A stretch of 64,000 bases of DNA from Mastigias papua (taxonomy: Eukaryota; Cnidaria; Scyphozoa; Rhizostomeae; Mastigiidae), in assembly GCA_964019165.1 (NCBI GenBank), contig OZ025267.1:9494889-9558888 (forward strand). The letters are read 5' to 3'. Below, in pieces: positions 51,001 through 63,203 of the stretch. Positions within the stretch are counted from its first letter, which is position 1; each line of letters begins with the position of its first letter. The notes under the pieces are model-generated. The model made no database searches. It had not been told where the DNA came from and worked only from the letters and a program-made list of their open reading frames with translations. A program made the translations under genes and the position numbers.

Positions 51001-52596
51001 AGGGATATAAAATTTGATTTACGGGTTTTGTTGTTTAGACAAATCATTATAGTTGACTTAATAAATTTGCTGATAACTCTAGCAATATCCCCAAATTGTT
51101 TAACATCGAGCATGCTATAATTAACGATGTATTCAAAAATCACTCATATATCAAAATTTTCCTCCATGCATAGATAATTTCAGATGACACACAAGATCTG
51201 AGGTTTACTGGTAGTGCGATTAATGTAACTGGTAGTGAAGGCATTTATATGGATTCAAAGTCATTTGAGCTGCAGACAGATGGCAATATCAGGATCACAG
51301 TTAATGATGCGAAGGGTGTAAGTTTCGATCATTTCGGAAATTTCATACAGTCAAAGTGTATCTGGTAGCTCTGGATGCTCTTTTGACATTCAACACCATA
51401 TATCGATTATTGTGTTGTGTTAGAAATTCACATCCTTATTTATATATATGTACAATTTCTTCATGGTACCAAATAGAAAAATTACGTTGAAGACGCAAGC
51501 ATAGCGGAAACGTATACGCCAGCATTATGATGAAAAAGAACCCATCAAAATGTAGACCGAGTTGCTGGTTGAATTGCACCATTCCCAGCTCTGCAGTTTT
51601 GTATCCAAATGAAGAATATGATTACTTACGTTTCCTTGATGTGTTGGTTGAGAAGACCAACTGTGTCGGGGTTCGCAAAGGATATAGACAACATGGAAAA
51701 CCTGGAAAGTTAATTAATTCCGGCCAAAGTTAGGGAAAACCTGAAATAGTCAGGGATTTTCCCCTAAAATATTCAGGGAAAATTTGGGGAATTCCGATTT
51801 TTCATCTTTTTGTAGGAATTTCCGCTGTTGCCCTATGCCCAAAGAACTCCCATCCCAGTGACATGGCACTTAAGAAGCTCGCTAATTAAGACAAGTTACT
51901 TTTGTCAGGATAGAGGGAATTCTATAACCGAGGTGGGCAACCGTTTAGGATAGAGGGCCAGTTCAGTTAATCGTTTCCATCAAGCGGGTCAAAGTTTCAC
52001 TAAACTCAGAGGTTTGCGTTAGTCAAAGCCTAGTAGTCCTAAGCTTTTCTACACTACAAAGAAGTTAACAAAGAATGGGGGTATCTACTGGCGGCCCCAC
52101 AGACATTGTCTTCGTGGGCCTGATTGAGGCCCGCGGGCTATAGATTGTTCTATAACCAGGTGCTCCGCCGTTGTAGTAGCTTTCATTAGTCAGAAGGTGA
52201 AGCAACGTGTATATGAAATTCTCATACTGAAACTTTTGACATTGCACGAAAAAGCAGAAACATTTTGTGGAATAATGAGCGTACTTTTTGTCATACACTA
52301 GAAGATGTTTTATACTTCGTTGAGTTTCAAACTTATAGCAGAACCACTTTTTAGCATATTGAGTACTTTGAGAATAAAATAATCTGGTTCTGGTTTATCC
52401 TGTAATGCTAAAGTAATTTGATAGATCTTGATAATGATTTGATAAATGACTTTTGTGGTTCTTATGTATTTGTGCTCTTGAATTCTTTGATCAACGGTTG
52501 GAAGAGGATAGTATTCAGTCAGTACTTTAATACATTCAGCTTGATTGATTGACTGATTGATTGACAGATTGGTTCATTAGTTGATTGATTGATTGA

Positions 52597-52640
<44 letters not shown>

Positions 52641-53388
52641 CGATTGATTACCTCTCAACTGATGTAAAGATGTATCATTATTACGCAAATTTGACTCTTT
52701 TTTAAACTAAGTCTTAGCTTTTAACTTTTACTGTTTATATAGGGTAGATTTTAGGGTATTATTTTATTACATTGTATTTAGGCTATTTAGTATTTTAGCT
52801 TTTATTATCGATCGTTGAGCAATGGCAGATAGACGTATATTTTCTGCACGATCATAGTAGTTTAATATATTTCACATTTTGCTTGTATTAAGTATTACAT
52901 TTCATAAATGTACTATGTATTCTCTACAAGCAAGCCAATTATACACTGCCAAATTTTTTGAGAGGTGTATTATTGTAAGTAGTTTTATGTATTCAATATG
53001 AAGTTTCAAAAAAATAGTATAGTAACTTGTAAATTTTTAACAGAGGGCCCCTTGAAATTCAGCTAAACTAAAAGGCAGCCTTCATTAAATATGTAGTATG
53101 AAATGAATGATTACTACGAAGAGCGATTTGACACAGGTGACTAAAAAGATAGAAATTATATAAATTGTCTTATATTTCTACTGTTCATCTCAGAGCCTCA
53201 GTATGGGACCAGTCATTCAATTGGACCGATCAAAACTGCCAGATACATCATCTATGAATCACAAAGTCCTCGATGCGCATCGATACCGACTCTGTGCCTG
53301 TGCAAGCAACGGAAAGTTGTTCAAAGCGCGCATTGTGGATGGTAAAGCATCTTCCTGCTCATCAGCATCAAAGAATCCTTGTATATAA
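45089..53388 (+). CDS. SGCB: Beta-sarcoglycan
   Basis: There are seven coding exons: 45089-45091 (ATG only), 45565-45771, 47373-47555, 49148-49178, 50507-50673, 51174-51317 and 53194-53388 (309 residues; human 318). A basic cytoplasmic tail contains NDEHNKNYDAG and RRTGVRGRK. One transmembrane helix spans about residues 51-77 across the exon 2/3 junction, and the rest is extracellular (type II). Family landmarks are YPLDAILGGYENENIFIDGD, FTFTDPIAAQKILHLD, an N-glycosylation motif NVT in exon 6, and the C-terminal cysteine cluster RYRLCACASNGKLF...C...NPC. It is part of the sarcoglycan subcomplex of the dystrophin-glycoprotein complex. The ATG-only exon and the 31-base exon 4 are inferred from phase and alignment, and so are less certain than the rest. 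Confidence 0.93.
46036..46067 (-). ncRNA. Hammerhead-like core in left arm of PLE copy 2
   Basis: The minus strand reads CTGAGGA, one T, then stem II GACTCA / TGAGTT (loop AGGC, one G-U pair), then GAAACGTC. This has CUGANGA, GAAA and a GUC cleavage triplet in register. Stem III would be the self-complementary ACGU, which has no room for a hairpin loop and so implies a dimeric hammerhead. Hammerheads with minimal stem III are known in Penelope-like elements. Activity is untested. Confidence 0.5.
46988..47019 (+). ncRNA. Hammerhead-like core in right arm of PLE copy 2 (A9 mutated)
   Basis: The plus strand reads CTGAGGG, T, GACTCA / TGAGCC, GAAACGTC. Relative to the left arm, the last A of CUGANGA is G. 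Stem II has TGAGCC where the other arm has TGAGTT, so an ancestral GGCTCA/TGAGCC stem is likely. Confidence 0.45.
47193..47276. repeat. Perfect 42-bp tandem duplication
   Basis: The unit starting GTGGTATTACTGTTCTCAAG and ending TATGTGGGC occurs twice head to tail (47193-47234, 47235-47276) without a mismatch. It lies just outside the right arm of the Penelope copy, in SGCB intron 2. Confidence 0.95.
48600..48842 (+). mobile_element. LINE 3'-end fragment in SGCB intron 3
   Basis: The plus strand encodes MPKNRFSYSALMVWNEIPIS followed by IRELPTLLQFKKQLKTHLM, the conserved C-terminus of CR1/RTE-class ORF2 (F...A...WNxLPxxIRxxxTLxxFKxxLKxHL). It is 5'-truncated. Confidence 0.75.
50056..50335 (-). 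mobile_element. tRNA-derived SINE with Deu-like central domain
   Basis: The minus strand begins with an A box (TGGCCAAGTGGTTAGAGTGC, about 50300-50320) and a degenerate B box (GGTTCAAGCTAACC) at tRNA spacing. The plus-strand text CCATTTGCTGCTGAGTGGACTGTGAG matches in style the conserved DeuSINE central domain. The 3' tail fades near 50056. It lies in SGCB intron 4. Confidence 0.6.
51919..52165. mobile_element. hAT-like MITE in SGCB intron 6
   Basis: The left part GAGGTGGGCAACCGTTTAGG followed by GAGGGCCAG, and the right part GGCCTGATTGAGGCCCGCGG followed by GCTATAG, are arranged like the ends of hAT-derived non-autonomous elements (GTGGGCAACC ... GGCCCGCGGGC). CTATAACC occurs at both flanks (51920, 52151) and may be the 8-bp target duplication. 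Confidence 0.5.
52535..52650. repeat. (TTGA)n microsatellite
   Basis: An interrupted run of TTGATTGA tetranucleotides in SGCB intron 6. Confidence 0.95.
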
Positions 53389-54379
53389 TATTCTCATATA
53401 TGTCTTTATTCTATTTATGCACAATCTGCTTTACATCGTATCAGGAGATTAATTGAGAAGTATAGCGCATTTTATTCTCAGTGGTGAAAGTTTAAAGTTT
53501 GTTATTGTCCAAGATATTATTAGATATCAGATACTAATAAACTAGGTTTTTCACAATGCTGCTTTTGCTTGGTTCTTGAAGGAATCCACTTTTCCATAAA
53601 AGAATGTTTTGTTCCGAAACCTTTTAGGCACCTTGGCTACTACCAGTGATTATTAGGTGAGTTCAACATTTTGAGGAATGTCTGTTGAATTGTTACTTGA
53701 GATGGATGTAGATAGAGTTCAGCACTTTCATTGTTTTAGCACGTAGGAAGTAAAGGTAAGCTCGGATCAGTGTAAATGTAATATCAGATCTTTGAGTCAC
53801 CAGGAGATGAGTTTAGCCGATTAATGAGAGAAAGTTTGTTTTGGTTTCCTTTGCTCAGTATCAAAGAAGCATCTTCCTTTCAGTTTTCTACTTAACTACA
53901 TCGTATATTGTAGGAACAGTTATCTCCAACTACCCGTTGTGTCTTATATTGTTAAATTTCATGTGTAGTATAATGTAAGCTTTTCTAGTTTTCTGTATTC
54001 GTTGTGACTTTGAATCAATGGAACTATACATCTTTTACTTATAGGTTTCATAATTGTATCACTTTACGTATTAACGTTTTTAGTCAGCTGTTTTTATCAA
54101 ATTAGGCTTTCCAAATGCTCCTTTGTATCTTTTAAGCTGAATATTTAGCTGTAATTATAATGAATTTGTATTTAGATCATTTCTCGTTTGTTCTTTTCTT
54201 TGTTTTGCACTCAGTATACTAGCTAATGCATTACTGAAAGTTCTTATCTTGCACCTCTTCAAATTATGGATCGAAAATATTGGCAAAAGTTTCATTTTGG
54301 TTTATTTTTCATTTATTTGACAAGGCTAAATACATCTAGTTTAGTTAAATAAACTGAGTGCTTATGTGCCTTGTGAGAT
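53389..54379. other. SGCB 3' flank
   Basis: AT-rich sequence without a recognised gene. The SGCB 3' UTR probably starts here; ACTAATAAAC near 53535 is only a near-match to a polyadenylation signal. Confidence 0.45.
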
Positions 54380-55640
54380 CTTAGCATTCTTGTGGGCCTA
54401 ACTTTCATTGATCGAAAGCATTGGGTACTGTTTATCTCTTTGCAAAAAGTGGAGCACTATGGTGTTAAACAGCGAGGACTCATTTAGTATCAATCCTGCC
54501 TGCTCAACCGAAAACAGTTCTGTCGGTTCAATGGGATCAGATCAGAAATTCAGAAGACATGTGTTGTTGTGCTACAAGGGTAATGTCTGGATCCCTTTCT
54601 CTTTCTTATATAAATGATCTACCGCATGTTGTACTAGATTTTGTTACCCCCATGTATGCTAATGATTCGAGTCTGTGCTACCAATCTTCGGTCATGAATA
54701 TCCTTGATGAAGCTATTAGTAACAATAACAAAAACAGATTCTATGCTTGTTTCTACGAAGCAACAACACTGAAGTCGTATTGGAGAGTTGCATTTGAACA
54801 TTCGCAACAAAGAGCTTGAAGTGATAAAAAACAAAGTAGCAAGGTGTGGTGATGGAAAATTCTCTTTACTGTAAGGAACGCAGAAAGACAGCTTCGGGTA
54901 AAAGTTTATAAGAGGTCTGCTTGCTTAGAGCTATTGGCTCTCTGAGGTATGCCAAGTTTTTCCTATAAATTTTACTCCTATAGAAAGCTTCGGGTAAAGT
55001 TTACAGTGCTATTGGCTTTCTGAGGTATGCCAAATTTTTCCTATAGAGGAATACATGTTTTTCCTATAGAGGTATGCCACGTTCTAAGGTATACCAAGCT
55101 TTTCCTACAAATTTTATTCCTATAGAGAAAAGAGCGTATATTTCTAAAAATTGTAATTGCTGTTCTTGATGGAGGCTCGATGACCTTGTCTCTTCCTACG
55201 TTAGGGACAGCACAGTATATTAGTTAGTTATTTGTTATAGTTAGTTTTAATCGAAATAAAAATTTTTCCTACAATAGGAACCACTAAAAGACGCTATTTT
55301 AGAGCCATAATTTTGGTATTGTCGCTCATTCTGGGGTTGCGCTGGATCGACTGAGCTTTGTCAGTTAACAATAACATTGAAACTGGGCGCAAGGATTTTA
55401 ACAAACAGCAGCTTTGACACCTTAAGCAGACCAATAACCGACATGGTGTGTGGGAAGACCATTCACCAGATTACAGCTGGAGAATCGAAAGTAATGGTTT
55501 TCTAAGTCCTTGCATGAGATGGCTCTACCATACCTTTGTGGCTTCATTTGAAACTGACAGAGTCCTTCACATGTCCAGCCCAATGCTGCGACAGATTTGA
55601 AATTGCCCAAGAAGTCATGTAAATGGTAAAGATCTTATTT
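54380..55640 (+). mobile_element. LINE RT relic with altered YADD box
   Basis: The plus strand encodes HYGVKQRGL and LLNRKQFCRFNGIRSE, then LLYINDLPHVVLDF-like sequence and MYANDSSLCYQSS at about 54650-54690, where the RT catalytic YADD reads YAND. After 55270 it resumes with FWGCAGSTELCQLT and ARILTNSSFDTLSRPI, the post-RT WGxA...AxRIL...Y.T segment, ending near 55640. It is broken by stops and a local internal duplication around 54890-55135. Confidence 0.8.
54890..55135. repeat. Local duplicated block inside LINE relic
   Basis: AGCTTCGGGTAAA occurs at about 54891 and 54986. GAGGTATGCCAAGTTTTTCC and TATAAATTTTACTCCTATAG recur in diverged form up to about 55135. It looks like two or three rounds of local duplication. 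Confidence 0.7.
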
Positions 55641-58289
55641 CTCAAAGAGCTAAGATGGGGAGTGATCTTTCTGCCGATACTACAAAGGCAAGTTTCCTTT
55701 ATATATTCGCAAAATATATTTATTCCATCATTTTTCTTTTTGATAATTGCTTTAAAATTATAATTTCGTATCAGATTTCAATAACTTTGCATTCTTATTA
55801 TTGTGTTTAATTTTTGTAATAGTATCGATTGTTGTTAACATTTATAAGTGGAGGACCCATTGTAAACATTCTCTAGTTGAAGGGAAACTTTCCTCTTCTG
55901 AACAATATGAAATGAAGAGGATTTATTCTATGTTGGATTTGCTACTGTTTCCTGGAGTTAGGAAATTTTTTCTTGATTTGGGCATTCAAATCTCTGGAGT
56001 TATGCACATTTTGGAATTCTTGAAACATTGAGCCATATCACATAGAGAAAGTCTAGCTTTTAAATGCAACAAAATTTTTGTCAGTCAAAATTAATGCAAA
56101 CATAAAAAAATATGCTAAACATTTCCTTGCTTTCTTTGCATCCAAGTTTCCCACAATATTAAACCTTCCATGATGAGGTAATTTTATAATCTCAATATTA
56201 AACTGGAGCTGGACATTTCCCATAGAATAATCCTTGGATTGCACATACGGCCAGATTTTCGTGTGATTCATTGATATTTTGAATATGCTTGGATATTATC
56301 GATTAATGCAAAATAAACAATTTTAGAAGTTCCTTTCCTCTGAAAGCACAACCAGTTTACAATCAGAGTGGCTTTCTCTGGATAAACTGAAGAATATGTT
56401 GCAGGCCATGTCGACCCAACAAAGGTTTAGAACCAGAGAGGGAACGTGCGGGTGGTACTCATACTGTTGTGAAAAGTCATCAGTAAACGTGTAGGTAGTC
56501 GGTAAAATCATCAGTACTTGCATAAATATTAATACGGCCAGTAAAAGATAATAATTATTATCAATTGTAAAAGTACGCTAGTTGGCAAAATGGAAATAAT
56601 TGTTTTAGTAATATTGAGGTACTTTGGTCGTTAAAAGAAGATAAGATTTACAGTAACATAGGTACTCTTTCCTGTAGAGTGGCAATAATAATTAAAAGCA
56701 AATTCAAGCAAGGCGGTGCCAGCCACCACAAACTGGGGGATTTTAGTGACACCTGCCTTCAGTACAGAGTATTAAGGGTGGCAACCAGCAATTATATTAC
56801 ATAGAAAGGAGTTATACCTCGCTAGAATCCCCCACCCCCTCAAAAACTTCCTCCCTGAATTCTGATTTCTCCTCAGGTCCCCGTTGCAACGCTATTGAAC
56901 TTGAGATACTGTGGCTGGTAAAATAACAAGAAGGTACTCTTGATGGTAAAATAGCAATAAAAACTCTCAGTAAAAGTATAAGAAGGGTCCCACTTTTCTT
57001 CATGAAAAAATCTTACTAATAAAACAGTGAAAGTTAGGAACAAACTAACCTCAAAAAGCACATGTCACATTGATTAAAAACTCTTGCATTTCTTACGGTG
57101 AATTCGCCTCTGTGCACTCCTCCCCCACCCCCCCCCCCTTCTGCACAACAAAAACTCAAAACTGTCAAAATACGCTCTGTTGGTCGTCATAGCGATCCTA
57201 AAATCTTATCAGTGAACACATCATAGCTGTGTTACTTTCAATGAACGTAGATGCGACACTTATGTTGGTCCTCTTGGTATTTGCTGCTATGAGAGGGGGG
57301 CCCGTGGCCGGGATTGATTTGGAGTGCAAGGCCCCCTTTAAGCTCCACAATTTGATTCGGTACTCTCAAGCTTCTTTTGTATCTTGTTCCCATTTGTCAG
57401 ACCACAATCAAACTTATGCAATTTAATGTATGTTTGAACCCCACTGGATGCTAACAGCAGAGTTCTCAGGCCTCACAGACAGGGTCGACGGAGAGGCATT
57501 TTTCGTAGGGGACTCGAGTGGATAGATTAACATTGAAGGGATATAGAGGGTGCTAAAACGGGTACTAAAGAACATTTGCAATAAAAAGTGGAGGAGCTAC
57601 AGCCTCCCAGCCTTCCAGCCTCCCTAGCTCCACTGCCCATGACAACTAATTCATATTTGCTTGCTACACTCAGATCTACTTCACACTGGCTACGGGCCCA
57701 CAAGCGTAAATGTACTTGACTTGCAACATCTGGGACTTAATCTCCCACAAATATCTTACCCACTTCAATTTCATTCAAAAAGTACGCAACCATGATGGGG
57801 TGGGGATGCATCATTTTTTTGACAAACTGTTGTGAAATTTTTAGGGGTAATGGGGGTACCAGGCTACCTTAGTTACAAAGCGCTGAAAATATGCGCAACA
57901 TTTCTACTTTTCGGTCATCAAGTGGGAATTACAGCGTTTTGACAACGGGAATTATTATCTGAAGTGGTTGTGTAAAAGATGGATTTCGATCGACGACGGT
58001 GATGTCGAGGCTTAAGAACGTGGAAATATCTCCAGTGTCCTCCTTAAAGTTGGAACACCTTATTCTAATGGTGATGTTGGCCCAATCTGGTCAGAGGAGA
58101 TTCAGGACTGATTCCTTCAAATAATCAATAATTCTTCAAGCTGATAATCACATCTTAGCAATTTGAGTAAATCAGGGGAGTAACTTTTAGAAATTAAATT
58201 CTCCTAAGGTTTACATGAGAGTTTATAGGTTGCTACCAAACTAAGTATGTTGCTATTCTTATTATCATTTTTATAATGTTCGGAATAGG
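55641..58289. other. Intergenic stretch without recognised gene
   Basis: No exon is supported. A frame at 55801-56031 encodes a hydrophobic start and a helical stretch but matches nothing I know. A poly-C run lies at 57121-57138. A G/C-richer stretch at 57280-57360 resembles MITE debris. The rest is AT-rich. Confidence 0.45.
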
Positions 58290-58855
58290 TTCTATCAATG
58301 AATAGATTAAGTAACATCTGGCTCAGAAAAGATCATATCAGCGAACAGCTTCGCTTCAAACTGTACAAAACACCTGTAAAACCTGTCTTACTGTACAACA
58401 GTTCAACTTGGGGAAAGACACAAAAAGAGACTTAATGCTTTTCACAGACAACAACTAAGACAACTAATAGGCAAAAATATCGAAATAAAATCTCAAATCA
58501 AAATTAGTATAAAAGATGCGATGAGAGGCCAATATCAATTGATATCTTGAAAGGTAGATGGAGGTTGTTAGGTCATGTATTATGTCGTGCTAAAGAAACA
58601 CCAGCAGTTCAAGCTATGAAATTCTACTTTGAAGAGTCAGAGAAAAGTTTTAGAGGTAAACCCGGAGAAAGTATCGTAAAAACACTGAACAAAGACATCA
58701 ACAGAGCAAAATCAATCAACAGAGACTTTTCGATATTAACTTTAAGGAGAAAGGAAGATTTTGAACACATAAGATTGTTAGCAGAGGACAGAAAAGCTTG
58801 GAGAAAACACTCAGATGTAATTTACAGAGCAGCAGAAGCAGAAACCACATGAAAC
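58290..58855 (+). mobile_element. LINE 3'-end fragment (LGHVLR type)
   Basis: The plus strand encodes RLSNIWLRKDHISEQLRFKL followed by YKTPVKPVLLY, and in the frame from 58547 GRWRLLGHVLCRAKETPAVQ, RGKPGESIVKTLN and AEDRKAWRKHSD. This is the C-terminal end of endonuclease-RT polyproteins with the RWLGHVxRM...RGRPxxxW...A.DRxxWR pattern. A frameshift near 58430 separates the two pieces. Confidence 0.82.
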
Positions 58856-60159
58856 ATTCTTGTTGCTGATGCGCAACTGGAATTATATGTAAATATATTA
58901 TATATAATGTTCCGTATTGAATCGCGACTCTTCATCTCATGAAAACAAAATTGATGGAATAAGTAAATAATTAAGTAAAAGCATTTATAAAATATGTGGA
59001 TAAAAGTTATCTCAAGTTAAGAAAGACAATGTACTTCTTCTTTGGCTCTTCCAAGCAAGTGACTTCGTACAGCTGAGCAAAAGGTAGTAAGATTCTCAGA
59101 GTTTCTAATCTGCACTGGAAGCTTGTTGAAGCAGGCACTAGCTTCATCTTGAAAAGTTCCTTTTAACGTGTGGTATCTGAAGTTTTAGCTCCGCACTGCT
59201 TCGTAATGTTCTTTCTGTTGATCGGATGTCTATTTTTTTTATGTCTGCCAATTCTTACTGTGAATGGGTTTAAAGACTACCTTTAAATAATTGAGTTCTA
59301 TTTTTTTCTTTAATTGGCAGCCAGATTAATCGCAAATATCTTCTTTTGAGCAACATTCACCCAGTAAAAAACTCCCTACTACTTTTTGCATACGTTGTAA
59401 CTTGGATAGCTGCACGTTGCTTAGTGGTGAGTAGACAAAGTCGTTGAAGTCAAATTTTTGGAAAAATCAGGGATTCTATTAGTAGTTTCCGATGCGTAAA
59501 TGTGGCAAAGTTCTTCAATGTGTATAATGTTAAATTTTAGCATACTCTTCTACAATTTATTAGATATTATTTTGTTACTTGATATTTTATCATATTATTC
59601 TATTCTGTGTTGTGCTATATCAAATTATTTTTACTCTACCATATATCATACTATAAGATTTGCATAGAAGTTTACCGACTTGTCTCGTGTAAGGGATCTC
59701 TTGCAAGAATGCTACGTAGCGATGAGGGGATATTAGCTCTTGTCTGACAATCCGGTACAAGACGGGGTGGGATCAAAATGGTAATTTTTCCTTTACGAGC
59801 ATTTTGAATGACCTCTTTGAAGTTATAGGCAAATCTTACGCTTTGTTTCCTCGAGATATTGCTTGCTGCAACTACGATGCAGTTGTGATACTTAATGGAC
59901 CCAGTAGAAGTTCTCCTATTTCTTTCGCCTATTACGTCTATTCCTTTAGAGATGGTTGCTAAGGGGAACGTATTGGCCAATCATGTGTAGCATCAGTATG
60001 TACACTGTAGCAGTGTAATAATGTTCAAAGTTGAAACCTGAAGAGGTCTGTGCGCATGCTTCGGTAGGCGCATATGCTGTAGCCTACCACTGTAGCTGCC
60101 ATTTCTATCGTTGTACCACAGAATAGATGTTGTACCACTGATCAGTGGGCTCTACGACA
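58856..60159. other. Upstream region of the CRAL-TRIO gene
   Basis: No gene is recognised. A 102-codon open frame on the minus strand (59980-59672) has no ATG and no known motif; it could be an exon of an opposite-strand gene or chance. The last 180 bases before 60160 probably contain the promoter and 5' UTR of the CRAL-TRIO gene. Confidence 0.4.
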
Positions 60160-63100
60160 ATGGCCTGTGAAGTAGAAGGAACGTTGCCGGACATTCATTC
60201 TAAGTATGAGATAAAAAGAACTTCATATGCAAAGATAGATTTGGAAAAGCTTTCTGCACTAATAGAGGTGAATATTTATTTTCGAGTATTTTGTTTGTAG
60301 AACTCTTAGGACACATTTTCCATGTCTAAGTTTACAACTAATGATCGACCAGATTGTGAAGTCTGGAAAGATAGCTTACATCTTAAAGTATCGTGGATAT
60401 ACGATAAGAAGAACCTTTGCTTCTTGCTAAGTACCAATAACTACACAAAAATATTGCGTTCTGTAAACTGTATTGCATGCATGTATTGGAAGTTCTTTGA
60501 GAAGTGTACATGTACGGATACTGATGACTGAAGAAAATACTTGTGCCAACCTTTATGAGGAAATAGAATAAAAAAATTAAAGTTTTGTGACTGATGCTTG
60601 CCATTTTCTCAATGTCCTGAAAATACCTATGAATGTCAGAATGGATGGGAACAGTGCACAATATTAAAAGAACCAATCAATGCAATGACCTTTGGTTTAG
60701 TGGAATATTCATTGACAAGGCCGCTGGAGCCAACCAAGGGCAAAGGGATCAAGAAGTTTGAAAAGCATCTTCAATAGCCAGATGATTTACCTAACTGAAC
60801 ATTAGAACATGTTCCCTGGGGTTTAGAAAGTATAACTAAAATTATCAGCCTATATTTAGATATAAATTTTTGATTTTAGATTTTTGAATTAGAGCACTTT
60901 ACTAAATTTGACAGTTTACTCCTTTTCAAAACAGCCCTTTTAGTTGACTTCTATATTTTGGACTTCAACAACATACCATACATACATATACATTGTAAAT
61001 ATTAGTGGTTCTTATGGTTCTTACAATTCTTTATATTCTTTTTATTGTAATTCAAATGCCATAGCTAATACCAGTGTTACATTATTTATAATGAACCCTG
61101 TTTCAGCAAATTGATCACTTGCTCACTTATACATGCTACCAACTTTAATTAAATGTTAACCATTATTATTTATTGTTTCTACCTTATTTGTTTTTTTTCC
61201 AAGAATTCCTTAGCAACTGATTTAGTATCTACTAGGTTCATATTTGTCTTCCAAATGTTGTCAAATATGGTGTGATATAGATGGTGTGGTTATTTTATTT
61301 GAATTTAAAGATTACGCTGTTTAACATGTATTGTCCTTTATAGCACATATTTGCTTCCTCTGCCCTACTGGCAAAAGGTAGAGGGGAAGATATGAGTTAT
61401 CTTTTAAGCCAATTTGACCCAGTTGACACTTTTGCCTCATTGATCATTTGCAAAGATGTTGCATTTGGCCTTATTTATTTCTCATGCCGCACCATATTTT
61501 ATACTATATAATAGGGCAATTGTATTTTACATTGGTTGCTGTACTTTCTGCCACATTTCTGATATTTCAAATAAGAAATTCTTTTGCTCTTTGAAAGGAA
61601 GTTTTATCCTGTAAACACCATCCAGGTCACAAAAGCCAACAAGTATTAGTGCAGTCTAGTCTGAATTATATCTTAGTTAATTTAAGCTATTCAAATGAAT
61701 TCTGGAAGCAATTATTAAGATTATATTGACAGACATGTTACCAGAGTGTCCAGGATCTAGGGTAAAGTGAGCCACATGTAATCTCTCTTTTGACTAAGCT
61801 GTGTCTTTTTTAGGAGGATGTTGAAGTACATAAACTGAAGGTGATTATAAGAATTGTTTTTCCTACTGTCTCAAATCCCCAAAATGGCCATCTTTTTTTA
61901 AAAATTTTTAAGGACATCCTTTGGGGAGAGCCTTAGGCCTACATAGGAATAGTCTATCTAATTGTTCAGTAGGTTTGTTTAGGGGGCTTATCATTTTCAA
62001 ATGGCAACTGGCCCCCCTTCTCTTTTTGCTGAGTATTGTTAATATACAGATTAGAATAATAAAATGTGATCTTGTGAGGTGAGTCTCAACTGCTACTCTT
62101 TTGCATATTACTAATATACACAATTGCTCCACCTGTTTGCAACAGAGTATTTGTGCTAAGAGTTTTTGAAAGCTTTGTAAGGTGTAATCTTTTGATATTT
62201 TATTTTTCCCATGCACTTCACATTGAAAGAGTCCCTCCTGTACAAGATGTAGCTGAACACCAAACAACCAAATAGATTTATTTCTTTCTCACAATTTCAT
62301 ATTGTTTTTTTGAGATATTTACTAGGTTTACCATTTGTTTTAGTATAATGAACTTTTTATGCAGAGATTGAATAGCAAATGTTTACAGAGGTTTTTGAGA
62401 GCTTTCTTAACACCAGAAGATTCTTTTGATGCACTCTTGAGATATATTGAGTGGAGGGATAAGTTTCAAATAGATTCAATTAATGGTGATCATTCAGATG
62501 TTGTGAAAGAACATGCTGCTGGGAGGTGCTATGTAGTAAATGACAGAGATAGAGATGGCAGGTATTACATATTGGAAGATACTTTTGAATGGTCACTTAT
62601 GGGCAGACCTATTTCATGTTTATCAAATCATTTCTAAAGATTAAATTGGATTTACATGGGAGGGTTGGTTTATTATATCTCTAGAATTACATCTCATGAT
62701 ATAAGCAAGAGTTTGGATAAGGGAAATAGTTGAGGGCTTTGATGAAATCATATAATTTTTTCTCACACTAAAAGCAAGTATATAATTCTTAATTGGAAAA
62801 TGCCTGATGGTTTGCAGACATTACCATCATGTTGAACTAGGCCTTGTGCTTTATTTTTTCAAGCAAGAGAATGGAGATGAGCTACAGGTTTAAAGTATTG
62901 ATCTTATTGTATTTCTCAGATTTTTGCATATTTGTTATGAATTTCATTTTTTGGATAAATTTGTTTGCAGCCATAGTTGACATGTTTTAGCCTCTATACC
63001 ATTGGTGAAGTGTAAGAAGGAAAGTAGAGGAATGTCAAATTTTCATGTGATTTTATTGATAGATATTTCTGGCATGATATGATGATTGTTATTGTTAATT

Positions 63101-63203
63101 GTGTTTTTGTTTTCATAGACCTATAGTAATAGTAACTCCACGTTTGCATGACCCAAGTAGCAGAGATATACAGTCCTTGACAACTTACACAGTTTACATG
63201 TTG
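60160..63203 (+). CDS. CRAL-TRIO (SEC14-like) lipid-binding protein, 5' part
   Basis: Four coding exons are visible: 60160-60267, 61814-61840, 62365-62561 and 63119-63203 (139 residues so far). Phase is kept at each junction and exon 4 ends at a GTAAGA donor. The gene must continue past the right edge. The N-terminal CRAL-TRIO helical segment reads LQRFLRAFLTPEDSFDALLR followed by YIEWRDKF; then GRCYVVNDRDRDGRPIVIVT followed by PRLHDPSSRD opens the lipid-binding CRAL-TRIO lobe. Such proteins carry hydrophobic ligands (retinoids, tocopherol, phosphoinositides). The exact family member was not identified. A 27-base exon 2 is inferred from phase (EDVEVHKLK). Confidence 0.82.

Noticed and set aside
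57229..57426. 65-codon frame with a signal-peptide-like start
   Set aside because: Short, in G/C-rich repeat-like sequence, no splice continuation and no homology recognised.
59672..59980. 102-codon minus-strand open frame upstream of the CRAL-TRIO gene
   Set aside because: It lacks an ATG and any recognised domain; kept only as a note in the gap entry.
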